This document shows, one piece after another, positions 8,495 to 17,997 of a DNA stretch of 64,000 nt. Each line of letters begins with the position of its first letter. Position 1 is the stretch's first letter. Location of the stretch: positions 62,001 through 126,000 of the forward strand of contig CAVTTB010000008.1 in assembly GCA_963737555.1 (NCBI GenBank), given 5' to 3'. The notes beneath the pieces were generated by a model that saw only the letters and a list, made by a program, of their open reading frames with translations, had not been told where the DNA came from and searched no databases. This stretch comes from JAHJQQ01 sp963737555. Lineage in GTDB: Bacteria > Pseudomonadota > Gammaproteobacteria > Thiohalobacterales > Thiohalobacteraceae. The translations under genes were made by a program, and so were the position numbers.

Positions 8495-10128
8495 AACATT
8501 CTCGCTACCCGTTTAGGTTACTCGCCCTGCTCGTCGGGGTGATCGCATTGATCGGCTGCGCGCCGACGCCGCAACGTCCCGATCCAGGTCACGTCTCGAT
8601 TCCGAACACGAACACGGCGGATATCCCGGCACCGGTGCAGCGCGTGCCGGTGCTCGAACCGCCGCGCCCGACCGCCGCACTGGAAACCTACAGCGTGGTG
8701 GTCACCGATGTGCCGGTGCGCGACATGTTGTTCGCCCTGGCGCGTGACGCCAAGCTCAATGTCGATGTACACCCGAGCGTCAGCGGCAACGTCACCCTGA
8801 ACGCCATCGACCAGACCTTGCCGCAAATCCTTGACCGTATCGCGCGCCAAGTGGATGTGCGCTTTACCCAAGAGGGCGACACCCTGCAAGTGGAACCCGA
8901 TGCGCCGTTCCTGCGCAATTACAAAATCGATTACGTGAACATGGCACGCGACAACACCAGCAGCGTCAGCGTGGCCACACAGATCGCGACCACCGGCGCG
9001 GCGGCAGTCGGTGATAGCGGCGGCGCGAGTGGCACCAACAACTCCACCACCTCGGTTACCAGCACTTCCAATCAACGCTTCTGGGGTACGCTGGAGCGCA
9101 ATGTGCGCGCCATTCTCGGCGACGTCGTCGGGACCGATGCCACGGAAGGTTCGGCCGCGGTGATCGTCAATGCCGAATCCGGCATCCTCAGCGTGCGCGC
9201 CACCACCCGGGAACATCAGCAGATCCAGACCTTCATCGATCAAGTGCAAGTGAACGCACAGCGGCAGGTGTTGATCGAGGCCACCGTGGTCGAGGTCAAG
9301 CTCAACGACGATTATCAATTGGGCGTGGACTGGAGCCTGATCGCCAGCGGCGCAGGCTGGAGCGTCAATCAGTCGCTGCTCGGCACCAATTTCAGCAAAG
9401 ATCCCTTTTCGCTGCTGACCTACGCCGATCCGGACACCTCACTCGGCGACACCAGCACCACCGTCGGCATGCTGCGTCAATTCGGCGATATAAAGGTGTT
9501 GTCCAGCCCCAAGATCATGGCCATCAACAACCAGACCGCGCTGCTGAAAGTGGTCGACAACCTGGTGTATTTCACCATCGAAGCGGAAACCACCACCTCC
9601 GCCACCGGCCCCGCCACCACCACCTATACCAGTGTCGTACACACTGTGCCGGTCGGTTTCGTCATGAGCGTGACGCCGCAGATCAACGATACCGACACGG
9701 TGATCCTGAATATCCGCCCGACCATCTCGCGGGTGATCAGCTTCGTGCAAGATCCAAATCCCTCGCTGGGTGAGGTCGGCAGCAGCGTGCCGCAGATCCA
9801 GGTGCGCGAAATGGATTCGCTGCTGCGCATCAATTCCGGCCAGACCGCCGTGCTCGGCGGCTTGATCCAGGACGGTGTGGACCTGAACCGCGCTGGCACA
9901 CCCGTGTTGTCGGAATTGCCGGGCATCGGCGACGCCTTCAGCTACCGCAGCAACAAGGTGAACAAGACCGAGCTGGTGATCTTCCTGCGCCCGCGGGTGA
10001 TTCGCGACGCCAGCATCAGCGGCGAACTGGCCGACTATCAGCACTATCTACCCGATGATCGGGAACCGCTGTCTGCCGAACCCCAGCGACTGACGCAACC
10101 GCTACCTCTCCTGGGAGGCGGCACATGA
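8491..10128 (+). CDS. MshL-like secretin, outer-membrane lipoprotein (cluster A)
   Basis: Protein of 545 residues that should form the outer-membrane pore for the pilus. The lipoprotein signal ends in LIGC (Cys23). An STN/short secretin N domain follows (TDVPVRDMLFALARDAKLNV... about residues 70-140). A Ser/Thr/Gly-rich linker (about 165-200) and a second N domain come next (RQVLIEATVVEVKLND). The C-terminal secretin domain contains VLSSPKIMAINNQTALLKV, VPVGFVMSVTPQI, and SGQTAVLGGLIQDG. It starts inside the previous stop codon and ends overlapping the next gene, so the genes are translationally coupled. A second, clearly different copy is at 21341-23116. Confidence 0.9.
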   Translation: MKHSRYPFRLLALLVGVIALIGCAPTPQRPDPGHVSIPNTNTADIPAPVQRVPVLEPPRPTAALETYSVVVTDVPVRDMLFALARDAKLNVDVHPSVSGNVTLNAIDQTLPQILDRIARQVDVRFTQEGDTLQVEPDAPFLRNYKIDYVNMARDNTSSVSVATQIATTGAAAVGDSGGASGTNNSTTSVTSTSNQRFWGTLERNVRAILGDVVGTDATEGSAAVIVNAESGILSVRATTREHQQIQTFIDQVQVNAQRQVLIEATVVEVKLNDDYQLGVDWSLIASGAGWSVNQSLLGTNFSKDPFSLLTYADPDTSLGDTSTTVGMLRQFGDIKVLSSPKIMAINNQTALLKVVDNLVYFTIEAETTTSATGPATTTYTSVVHTVPVGFVMSVTPQINDTDTVILNIRPTISRVISFVQDPNPSLGEVGSSVPQIQVREMDSLLRINSGQTAVLGGLIQDGVDLNRAGTPVLSELPGIGDAFSYRSNKVNKTELVIFLRPRVIRDASISGELADYQHYLPDDREPLSAEPQRLTQPLPLLGGGT

Positions 10129-11567
10129 GTCTGTTGATGGATGCGCTGAAGCAGGCAGAACACGCCAAGCACAGCCCCGAGCCACCGCCGCCCGCCGCCC
10201 CGCCGGCGGCGTTGGCGCCTGTGGCTGCCGCGCATGCAGACTTGGCGGAGCTCAGCCTGACGCCTGTCGAAGACAGTGCATCCATCGAACTCACAACGCC
10301 CGACGTGCCGATGGAGCCGGAGGCCGCCCCGCAACTGCGGCTTGCGACACCGCCGGAGCCGAAAGCGGAACCGGATGCGGCGCCAAGCACAGCGCCACCC
10401 GAAGCCAACGTAATGCCCAGCACGCCCGTGCAGGTCAAACAGGAACCGGCCGATGTCGGCGACCACCACAACAGTCCGGCCGCGGCTGCACGCATTCTGG
10501 CGACCAGTGCCGCACAGCAAACCGCGCTGCGTCGCCGCAACCTGATCGGCATCATCAGCCTGGTTGGACTCGTCGCGGGCGCGGTCGGCAGTTATTACTA
10601 CTACGCGACACTCGCGCAGCAAACGCCCTATCTGGGATTGCCGCAGCCGCCGGCCATCGATGCGGCGAGCATGCTCGATGGCAGTGTCGATGTCGCGCCA
10701 GACACAGCACCGAACACAGATCCAGACACAGATCCAAACGCAGCGCTGCTCACAGCAACAGAAACCGCCGTGCCGGCTGTCGCGGCGACGGAGGCTACCG
10801 TGCTGCCCGAGCAAACACCCTGGCAGGAAGGTCTACCTCCGGTGGAGGCGCGCAGCACCCAGGACTGGGAACCCGCGCCGGTCGATCCGCGCGTACTGCG
10901 TGGCGAACAACCCGCGCCGGTCGCAGAGATCGCTGAAGAAATGGCTGAGCCCGCGGCCACGATCACCATCACCCGCAGCACCCAACCGAACCAGGTCAAC
11001 CTCGACCTGCAGACGGCCTATAGCGATTTTCAAACCGGCCGCCTGGCGCAGGCCGAGCAAGGCTATCGCCAAGTGCTGGCCCGCGACGCCCATAACCGCG
11101 ACGCCCACATGGGCCTGGCGGCCATCGCTGTGCGCAACGGTCAACTAGCGTCAGCGCGCGAACACTATCGCGCCGTCTTGCAGCGCAACCCCAAAGACCT
11201 CACCGCACAGGCCGCGCTGACGGATCTGCTGCAGAACCGCCCGGCCGATTCGGAAAGCCAACTCAAACTCATGCTGACGGAGCAACCACAATCCGCGCAG
11301 CTGCACTTCGCGCTCGCCAATCTGTACGCCGAACAACAGCGCTGGCCCTATGCCCAACAAGCGTATTTCGAAGCGCAGCGTCTGGCGCCTGAGCATCCCG
11401 ATTATGCGTTCAATCTCGCCGTCAGCCTGGAGCACTTAGGTCAACCGCAGCTGGCGTTGGAGTATTACCGGCGCGCCATCCAATTTGCCGGTCCGCACAA
11501 CGCCCAGTTCGATCTGAATGCCGCACGGCAGCGCATCGAAACCCTTACGGCGCAGGCGCAACCATGA
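10125..11567 (+). CDS. MshN-like TPR protein (cluster A)
   Basis: Protein of 480 residues with the MshN-style start MSLLMDALKQAE, a long Pro/Ala/Glu-rich stretch (about 18-118), and one transmembrane helix (about 140-160, LIGIISLVGLVAGAVGSYYYY). A second disordered region follows, then tetratricopeptide repeats from about 290 to the end (AYSDFQTGRLAQAEQGYRQV, HMGLAAIAVRNGQLASAREH, NLAVSLEHLGQPQLALEYYR). The topology suggests an inner-membrane anchor with periplasmic TPRs that could contact the secretin complex. It overlaps mshL and mshE neighbours by 4 bases each. Family membership is inferred from architecture and gene order. Confidence 0.82.
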   Translation: MSLLMDALKQAEHAKHSPEPPPPAAPPAALAPVAAAHADLAELSLTPVEDSASIELTTPDVPMEPEAAPQLRLATPPEPKAEPDAAPSTAPPEANVMPSTPVQVKQEPADVGDHHNSPAAAARILATSAAQQTALRRRNLIGIISLVGLVAGAVGSYYYYATLAQQTPYLGLPQPPAIDAASMLDGSVDVAPDTAPNTDPDTDPNAALLTATETAVPAVAATEATVLPEQTPWQEGLPPVEARSTQDWEPAPVDPRVLRGEQPAPVAEIAEEMAEPAATITITRSTQPNQVNLDLQTAYSDFQTGRLAQAEQGYRQVLARDAHNRDAHMGLAAIAVRNGQLASAREHYRAVLQRNPKDLTAQAALTDLLQNRPADSESQLKLMLTEQPQSAQLHFALANLYAEQQRWPYAQQAYFEAQRLAPEHPDYAFNLAVSLEHLGQPQLALEYYRRAIQFAGPHNAQFDLNAARQRIETLTAQAQP

Positions 11568-13275
11568 GCGTACCGGCCGCCAAGCCGCCGCGTCGCATCG
11601 GCGACATCCTGATCGAGCAAGGTGTTCTCAGCCAGGATCAGTTGCGCATCGCGCTCACCGAACAGAAAAAGAGCGGTGATCAACTCGGCCGCATCATCGT
11701 CACGCCTGGGCTTCACCACCGAGGCCATTGTCCGCGATGCGCTGTCCGAGGCCTTGGGCCAGGAGAGCGTCGATCTGCACAAGGTCGTCGTCGATCCTGA
11801 AGCACTCAAAATGGTGCCGAAAGAAGTCGCGCGCCGCTACCGCGTGTTGCCGATTGCGATCGATACCAGCAAGCATCTGCTCACCGTGGCCATGGCCGAC
11901 ACCAGCAACGTGGTGGCGCTTGGATCAATTGCGCGCCATCCTCGGCGGCCGCGTCGATGTGCATCCGCTGCTGGCGGGCGAATCCGAAATCGAATCCGCC
12001 ATCGACCAGTTCTACGGTTATGAACTGTCGGTGGACGGCATCCTGCGTGAAATCGAAACCGGCCAAGCCGATTTCAGCAATCTCGCCAGCGATAACGAAG
12101 AGTACAGTCAACCGCTGGTGCGCCTGGTCGACGCCATGCTGTCGGATGCCGTGAAAGCGCACGCCTCGGACATACACTTCGAACCCGAACAAGGCTTTCT
12201 GCGCGTACGCTACCGCGTCGACGGCGTGCTGCGCCAAGTGCGCAGCCTGCACAAGAATTACTGGTCGGCCATCGCCGTGCGTCTCAAGGTGATGTCGGGC
12301 ATGAACATCGCCGAGACCCGCGCGCCGCAGGATGGCCGCATTTCGCTGACCTTGTATGGCCGGCAGATCGACTTCCGCGTGTCGGTGCAGCCGACCACCT
12401 GGGGCGAAAACATCGTGCTGCGTATTCTCGATCGCAGCAAAGGCATCGTCCCACTCGACAAACTCGGCCTGCCCGACGATACCTTATCGCTGCTCAAGCT
12501 GATGATGGCGCGCCCCGAAGGCATCATCCTGGTGACCGGACCGACCGGCAGCGGCAAGACCACCACGCTGTATTCGATGCTCACCTATGTCAGCAGCGAG
12601 TCGGTGAACATCATGACGCTGGAAGATCCGGTCGAATATCCGATGAGCCTGATTCGTCAGAGCTCGGTCAACGAAGCCGCCAAGATGGATTTCTCCAGCG
12701 GCATCCGCTCGATGATGCGCCAGGACCCGGACATCATTCTGGTCGGCGAAATACGCGATGAAGACACCGCCGACATGGCCTTGCGCGCCGCCATGACCGG
12801 GCATCAGGTGTACTCCACACTGCATACCAACTCCGCCATCGGCTCGATACCGCGATTGCTCGATCTCGGCATCGTGCCCGACATGCTGTCGGGCAACATC
12901 ATCGGCATCGTCGCCCAGCGGCTGATCCGCAAGGTCTGCATGCAGTGTCGTGAGGCCGCACCGGCCACCGACTTCGAACGCAAGCTGTTGCGTCAGCCGG
13001 CGGATATCGAAATCACGCTGTATCACGCGCGCGGCTGCGATCAATGCAATCACAGCGGTTACCGCGGTCGCATCTCGGTGATGGAGCTGCTGAAGATGGA
13101 TGCCGACATGGATGAACTGGTGGCGCGCCGCGCCACCCGCAGCGAGCTGCAGAAACTGGCGCTGTCCAAGGGTTTCAAACCGCTCAGCGAAGACGGCATG
13201 CGTCGCGTGATGGAAGGTGTCACCACACTCGATGAAGTTTCACGCGTCATCGATCTCACGGATCGACTGGTCTGA
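11564..13275 (+). CDS. MshE/PilB-type pilus assembly ATPase, two frameshifts (cluster A)
   Basis: Hexameric cytoplasmic ATPase that powers pilus extension. The N-terminal MshEN (GspE II) domain (RIGDILIEQGVLSQDQLRIAL) is broken twice. One surplus base near 11705 precedes LGFTTEAIVRDALSEALGQ, and one surplus T near 11921 (GCGCTTGGATC) precedes DQLRAILGG. From there the frame is intact: Walker A GPTGSGKTTTLY, Asp box, Walker B DPDIILVGEIRDEDTADM, His box STLHTNSA, and a Cys4 zinc site (CMQC...CDQC). Two deletions restore about 570 residues, equal to its paralogue at 25212. The catalytic core looks functional, so sequencing error is more likely than decay. Confidence 0.9.
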
Positions 13276-13277
13276 GT

Positions 13278-14480
13278 ATGGCCACCTTCGAATACAAAGC
13301 CATCAACGACACCGGCAAGATCGTGCTCGGCCGCATCGACGCCAGCAACGACTCCGATCTGGAGATGCGCCTGGGACGCATGGGTTTGGAAATGATCCGC
13401 TGCTGGCCGGCGCGCCAAGGTGGCTGGAGCAGTAGAGGCGGTAAGGTCGGACGTCAGGAACTCATTACCTTTTGTTTTCATCTCGAACAACTGACCCGCG
13501 CCGGCGTACCGATACTGGAAGGCCTCGGCGATCTGCGTGACAGCGTCAGCAATCCACGCTTCCGTGAAGTCATCGCCGCCTTGATCGAAGACATCGAGGG
13601 CGGCAAGACCTTGTCCGAAGCGCTGGCGCGCTTCCCGCTCATCTTCAGCCGCGTGTTCCACAATCTGATCCGCGCCGGCGAACACAGCGGCATGTTGCCG
13701 GAGATTCTGCGCAATCTGACCGAATCCTTGAAGTGGCAGGACGAACTCGCCGCGCACACCAAAAAAATCGTCATGTATCCGGCCTTCGTCGGCACCGTGG
13801 TCATGGGCGTGATGTTTTTCATGATGATCTATCTGGTGCCGCAGCTGACCAGCTTCATCGCCTCGGTCGGTCAGGAACTGCCGTTCCATACGCGCGCGCT
13901 GATCGTGGTGTCCAATTTTGTTATCAACTTCTGGTATCTGATCCTGATCACGCCGCCGGCACTGTTCTTCGGCATCCGCTATCTCGCGCAGGTGAATGCG
14001 CAGGCGCGCTACCGTTTGGATAGCTTCAAGCTGCGTGTCTGGCCGGTCGGTCCGATCTACGCCAAGATTCTGATGTCGCGCTTCGCCAGTAATTTCGCGT
14101 TGATGTTCGGCGCCGGCATCACCGTGTTGGAGAGCCTGCGCATCTCCGAACAGCTGGTCGACAACAAGGTCGTCGAAGAGGCGCTGCAACGTGTGCAGCG
14201 GCAGATCAGTGATGGCGTCGGACTCACCAGCGCGTTTGAAAATACCGGCCTGTTTCCACCCTTGGTGGTGCGCATGCTGCGCGTCGGCGAGAACACCGGC
14301 GCACTGGACAAGGCGCTGGAGAACATCAGCTATTTCTACAACCGCGACGTCAAGGAATCGATCGAGAAGGTGCAGGCACTGATCGAGCCGGCGATGACCG
14401 TGATCCTCGGCGTGATGCTGGGCTGGGTGATGCTCTCGGTGCTCGGTCCGATCTACGACATTCTAGGGAAGATCACCTGA
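13278..14480 (+). CDS. MshG/PilC-type inner-membrane platform protein (cluster A)
   Basis: GspF-family polytopic protein of 400 residues that couples the ATPase to the growing pilin fibre. It begins MATFEYKAINDTGKIVLGRID, as the family does, and has two T2SSF domains (about 60-185 and 265-390). The membrane segments are near 170-190 (MGVMFFMMIYLVPQLTSF), 215-235, and the C terminus (VILGVMLGWVMLSVLGPIY). GAGITVLESLRISEQLV and RVGENTGALDKALENI are typical repeats. It starts 2 bases after the mshE-like stop. Confidence 0.93.
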   Translation: MATFEYKAINDTGKIVLGRIDASNDSDLEMRLGRMGLEMIRCWPARQGGWSSRGGKVGRQELITFCFHLEQLTRAGVPILEGLGDLRDSVSNPRFREVIAALIEDIEGGKTLSEALARFPLIFSRVFHNLIRAGEHSGMLPEILRNLTESLKWQDELAAHTKKIVMYPAFVGTVVMGVMFFMMIYLVPQLTSFIASVGQELPFHTRALIVVSNFVINFWYLILITPPALFFGIRYLAQVNAQARYRLDSFKLRVWPVGPIYAKILMSRFASNFALMFGAGITVLESLRISEQLVDNKVVEEALQRVQRQISDGVGLTSAFENTGLFPPLVVRMLRVGENTGALDKALENISYFYNRDVKESIEKVQALIEPAMTVILGVMLGWVMLSVLGPIYDILGKIT

Positions 14481-14481
14481 C

Positions 14482-16086
14482 ATGCTGTGCCAGATTTTCT
14501 ATGTCACCAGCACCAGCCTGACGGCCTACCACTACGATGGCCGCGCGCTGACGCGCATGGACGGCTTCGTCGCGGCCGACGCCGGGCTGGCCGATTTCGA
14601 CCCCTATCTGCAGCATTTCGGGCAATTGCCAACCTATGTGCTGACCGACATGGTGGAAGAAGATTTCCGCATCGACAGTGTCGCGCACACGCAAGGTCGT
14701 GACCGTCGTGCGCTGCTGGAACGCCATGCGGCGCGCGTCTATCGCGGCACGGAATATCGCCACGCCCAGGTACTCGGCCGCGATCCAAACAACAAGCGTA
14801 AGGACAACGTGTTGTTCAGCGGTCTGCTGAACCCCGAATCCGCCGACCTGTGGCTGGATGCGATGCGCCATTACCGGGTTCCCGTCGCCGGCATTTACTC
14901 GTTGCCGTTGCTCAGCGCCGCGCTGGTGAAAAAAATCTGGGACAAGCGCAAGGACGTGCTGCTCATCACCCACAACGCTGCCAGCGGTCTGCGTCAATCG
15001 TTCTTCAGCGCCGGTCAGCTGCGTTTCAGCCGCCTGACGCCGGTACCCGAACACTTGGCGATCAGCGACTATGCGCAGTTTATGCATACCGAGATCGGCA
15101 AGACCAAGCGCTACCTGTCAAACCTGCATTTGCTGGGTCGGGACGTCATCCTCGATGTGTGCATGCTCAGTGGTGGTGCTCGACTGGAACAATTGGAACA
15201 GCTGCGCGAATCCGAATCGCTGACCCATTATCATTTGCTGTCGCTGCAGGATGTGGCCGCACGTCTGCGCTACCGCAATCCCAATAGCGATTATCTATGC
15301 GACGGCCTCTATGCGTTCATGGCTGCGTGCAATCGCATGCCCAATCACTACGCCACCCCCGTGCGGCGCTTCCACTACCAGATGCACCGCGCCCGTCAGG
15401 CACTGGCCGGGCTGTGTGTCGTGGCCAGTGTCGCTGGTCTGCTGTGGGCGGGCACTCAAGTTGTGGATGCGCAGCTGTACCAACAGGAAATCGCCAAGAC
15501 CACACAACTGCTGAGCGACGCCGAAACCCGCTACGGCGAGATTCAGGCACGCCTGCCGCAGACCGACGTCGCACCGGAAGATATGCGTCTCGCCGTCGCG
15601 GCCGCCGCGCAGTTGCAACAGCAACGTCACAACCCACACACGGTGCTCGCGCACCTCGGTCAGGCCTTACAGAGCCAGCCCAGTCTGCAGATCAAACAGA
15701 TCGACTGGTTCGTCAGCGCCGACCGCCGTGCCACCGAGACCACGCTCGCCGCCGATGAAACACCAACAGAAGCGGTCGTTGAGTACGACGAGAACGGCAA
15801 TCCCGTCGGCGGCGACGGCACGGACGGCACCACGACCTACCAGATCGGCATCGTGCAGGGACGCGTGCTGCCGTTCGCCGGCAACTTCAGTCGCGCGCAC
15901 CAAGATATCGATGACCTGCTCGTGCGCTTACGCAACACCCGCGGCGTGATCGCCGCCGAGGCGCTGGAACTGCCGCTCAACACCGCGACCAGTGGCCGCG
16001 TGCTGGGCAGCATCGGCGACGACACCAGCAGCGCGCAGGAAGCGCCGTTCACGCTGCGTCTGGTGTTGGGAGACGAGCATGTCTGA
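14482..16086 (+). CDS. PilM-PilN-like fusion protein (cluster A)
   Basis: Unusual 534-residue protein. Residues 1-300 resemble a degenerate actin-like PilM/GspL cytoplasmic domain (YHYDGRALTRMDGF, VLLITHNAASGLRQSFFSAG, YLSNLHLLGRDVILDVCML), but clear nucleotide-binding motifs are not obvious. A single transmembrane helix at about 305-325 (ALAGLCVVASVAGLLWAGTQ) is followed by a coiled stretch and a PilN/GspL-like periplasmic domain with an acidic Gly-rich insertion near 430-450 (YDENGNPVGGDGTDG). Position between the platform protein and a PilO-like protein supports a role in the inner-membrane alignment complex. Function is inferred from topology and order; no family name can be assigned with certainty. 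Confidence 0.6.
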   Translation: MLCQIFYVTSTSLTAYHYDGRALTRMDGFVAADAGLADFDPYLQHFGQLPTYVLTDMVEEDFRIDSVAHTQGRDRRALLERHAARVYRGTEYRHAQVLGRDPNNKRKDNVLFSGLLNPESADLWLDAMRHYRVPVAGIYSLPLLSAALVKKIWDKRKDVLLITHNAASGLRQSFFSAGQLRFSRLTPVPEHLAISDYAQFMHTEIGKTKRYLSNLHLLGRDVILDVCMLSGGARLEQLEQLRESESLTHYHLLSLQDVAARLRYRNPNSDYLCDGLYAFMAACNRMPNHYATPVRRFHYQMHRARQALAGLCVVASVAGLLWAGTQVVDAQLYQQEIAKTTQLLSDAETRYGEIQARLPQTDVAPEDMRLAVAAAAQLQQQRHNPHTVLAHLGQALQSQPSLQIKQIDWFVSADRRATETTLAADETPTEAVVEYDENGNPVGGDGTDGTTTYQIGIVQGRVLPFAGNFSRAHQDIDDLLVRLRNTRGVIAAEALELPLNTATSGRVLGSIGDDTSSAQEAPFTLRLVLGDEHV

Positions 16087-16699
16087 CGCCAAGACCATCT
16101 ATACCGAACTGCGTCAGCCGCTGTTGCGCGCAGGTGCGGTGCTGGGCATTTTGCTGGTGGTAATGGCCGCGGCCAGTGGCTACAACGCCCACATGAGCCA
16201 GGCACGCCAGTCTGCCGAACAGCATTTCCAAGGCACGGTGCAGGAATATCGCACGGCTCTCGAATCGGAACAGATCCTACGCACTGAGACCGAACGTTTT
16301 ACCCAACTGCGTGCGCAAGGTTTCGTCGGACCGGAACCGCGCCTGCGCTGGATTGAAAACGTGCGCGAGTCCGCAGCGAAAGCAGATCTGCTGACCATCC
16401 GCTATGAACTCGAACCGCGCACCGCTCACATGAGCAGCGTGGCGACCGGCAGCTTCCAATTGTTCGCCAGCCTGATGCGCTTGGAGCTGGAGCTGCGCCA
16501 CGAAGGCGACCTGTTTACTTTTCTGAATCTGTTGGAGGCCCGCCACAGCGGACTGTTCGAGTTGTCGGCGTGCTCGCTGCGCCCAGCCCGCGAGGAAGCC
16601 GAAATTAAATTGCAGGAAGCCAACATCAATGTCACTTGCGAGTTGCGCTGGTTCAGCCTCGATGCCGCGGATGCCGCGCCGGTGGAGGAAGCGCAATGA
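16079..16699 (+). CDS. PilO/GspM-like inner-membrane protein (cluster A)
   Basis: Protein of 206 residues with one N-terminal transmembrane helix (about 16-34, RAGAVLGILLVVMAAASGY), a periplasmic coiled coil (about 40-85), and a ferredoxin-like tail region (SFQLFASLMRLELELRHEGDLFTFLNLLE). This is the PilO/GspM layout. It overlaps the PilM-PilN fusion by 8 bases and its stop overlaps the next start (ATGA). Sequence identity to named families is weak; the call is by architecture and position. Confidence 0.6.
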   Translation: MSDAKTIYTELRQPLLRAGAVLGILLVVMAAASGYNAHMSQARQSAEQHFQGTVQEYRTALESEQILRTETERFTQLRAQGFVGPEPRLRWIENVRESAAKADLLTIRYELEPRTAHMSSVATGSFQLFASLMRLELELRHEGDLFTFLNLLEARHSGLFELSACSLRPAREEAEIKLQEANINVTCELRWFSLDAADAAPVEEAQ

Positions 16700-17262
16700 A
16701 CGCGCCCACAGTTCGAACAGGCCGCCGCGCACTGCTGCTGGGTTTGCTACTGTGTCCCGCGCTCGTCGGCAGCGTGCTGGCCGACGACCTCGGTCGCTTG
16801 TTCACCAGCGCAGCAGAGCGCGCGCGCATCGATGCCGTGCGTTCCGGTAAACAGCCTCTAGCGGAGGCCACGGCGAGCGTTCCCGCCACCGACCGCGTCG
16901 TGATCAACGGCACGCTGCGCGGCAGTGACGGCAAGCGCCTGGTCTGGCTCAATGGCACGCCCGTCAAACCCGGCAGCCGCCGTGACATGACCTTGCTGCA
17001 CGATGGCCGCGTGCAACTGACGTGGCAGGATGGCGCAAAGATCCTGAAACCCGGCCAGGGTGTCGACCAGGCCTCCGGCAAGATCTTCGATAACGTCACG
17101 CCGGTGCCGGCGCCTGTTGCAAGCGCTGCGGCTGAGATCACTAAACCGCAGGCTGAGGCCGTTGCTCCCGCCGCGACCACCGGGCCAGCGGCAACCGCCG
17201 GCGCAAGCGCAAAAACGGCGGCGGCGGAAACCGCGCCCGCCGTCGAGTCCAAGGCCAAGTAA
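16696..17262 (+). CDS. PilP/MshK/GspB-like periplasmic protein (cluster A)
   Basis: Protein of 188 residues with a signal peptide (RRALLLGLLLCPALVGSVLA, cleavage near 29). A small conserved core, VVINGTLRGSDGKRLVWLNGTPVKPGS, with a GRVQLTWQDGAKILKPGQ strand region resembles MshK and the GspB/GspC homology domain. The C terminus (about 135-188) is an Ala/Pro-rich low-complexity tail. In related systems such proteins bridge the inner-membrane complex and the secretin. Name is by analogy to the mshK of cluster B, with which it shares the NG(T/Q)...G pattern. Confidence 0.6.
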   Translation: MNAPTVRTGRRALLLGLLLCPALVGSVLADDLGRLFTSAAERARIDAVRSGKQPLAEATASVPATDRVVINGTLRGSDGKRLVWLNGTPVKPGSRRDMTLLHDGRVQLTWQDGAKILKPGQGVDQASGKIFDNVTPVPAPVASAAAEITKPQAEAVAPAATTGPAATAGASAKTAAAETAPAVESKAK

Positions 17263-17264
17263 CC

Positions 17265-17997
17265 ATGAACCGGCGCGCGCGCAACCCAGCACCCACCGAT
17301 CAACGCGGCGCGGCCATCATGGTCATGCTGCTGATCCTGATCCTCGGCGCCGCTTCATTTCTGCTGACCAAGCTCGGCAAAGGCGATGCGCGGCAGCCCG
17401 GCAATCTCACAACCACCACCGACATCGGCGCGATCACCGGCGCGTTGATCGGCTATGCGACCATCAACGGCTTCTGTCTGCCGTGTCCCGACACCAACAA
17501 CGATGGCCAGGCGGAAGCGACTTGCGGTCCGGGTGCGCCGGTGGCCGGCACTCTGCCGTGGGTCACGCTGGGCCTTGGCGCGCTCGACAGCTGGGGGCAT
17601 CGTCTGCGCTACGTGGTGGACCCGGATTTCACCGGCGTCGGCGCCTGCGCTATTACCCAATCCATGCAGAGTGATATCACTGTGCAGACGCGCAACGCCG
17701 CCGGCGTCTTGTTCGATCTGTTGACGGCAGCCACTAATCCGCCTGCAGTGGTGATTGCGCATGGTGCCAATGGCTACGGCGCCGTCAATGAAATCGGACG
17801 CCTTACCGTTACCTCCGGCCAGTCATATCGACGAAGAGACCAATCGCAGCGCGACCACCGACCTCGTGCAACGCGTCGCAAGCGATGACGCCGCCATCAC
17901 CGGCGGTCCCTTCGACGATCTGCTCGGCTGGGTCGATATGACCCGATATAAGACCCAACTGGTCAATGCCAATAATGGCGTGGCATTGCCGCCGTGA
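17265..17997 (+). CDS. Minor pilin-like (PilX/GspK-like) protein, frameshifted (cluster A)
   Basis: An N-terminal hydrophobic helix (QRGAAIMVMLLILILGAASF, about residues 14-33) lacks the usual G/FTLIE cleavage motif, as in PilX/GspK-type minor pilins. The body contains GFCLPCPDTNNDGQAEATC, a motif shared with the next gene (LPCPDTNDDGVAEPAC), and LGLGALDSWGHRLRYVV. The frame shifts near 17820 (one surplus base), after which HIDEETNRSATTDLVQRVASDD continues to the TGA at 17995-17997. Restored length is about 243 residues. It probably caps or initiates the fibre; this is inference. Confidence 0.65.

Noticed and set aside
10044..10814. Long minus-strand open frame over mshN of cluster A
   Set aside because: Shadow of the GC-rich Ala/Pro linker; Arg/Cys-rich composition and no motif.
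13059..14189. 376-codon minus-strand frame over mshG of cluster A
   Set aside because: Shadow frame rich in His, Gln and Arg, with no start context or family motif.
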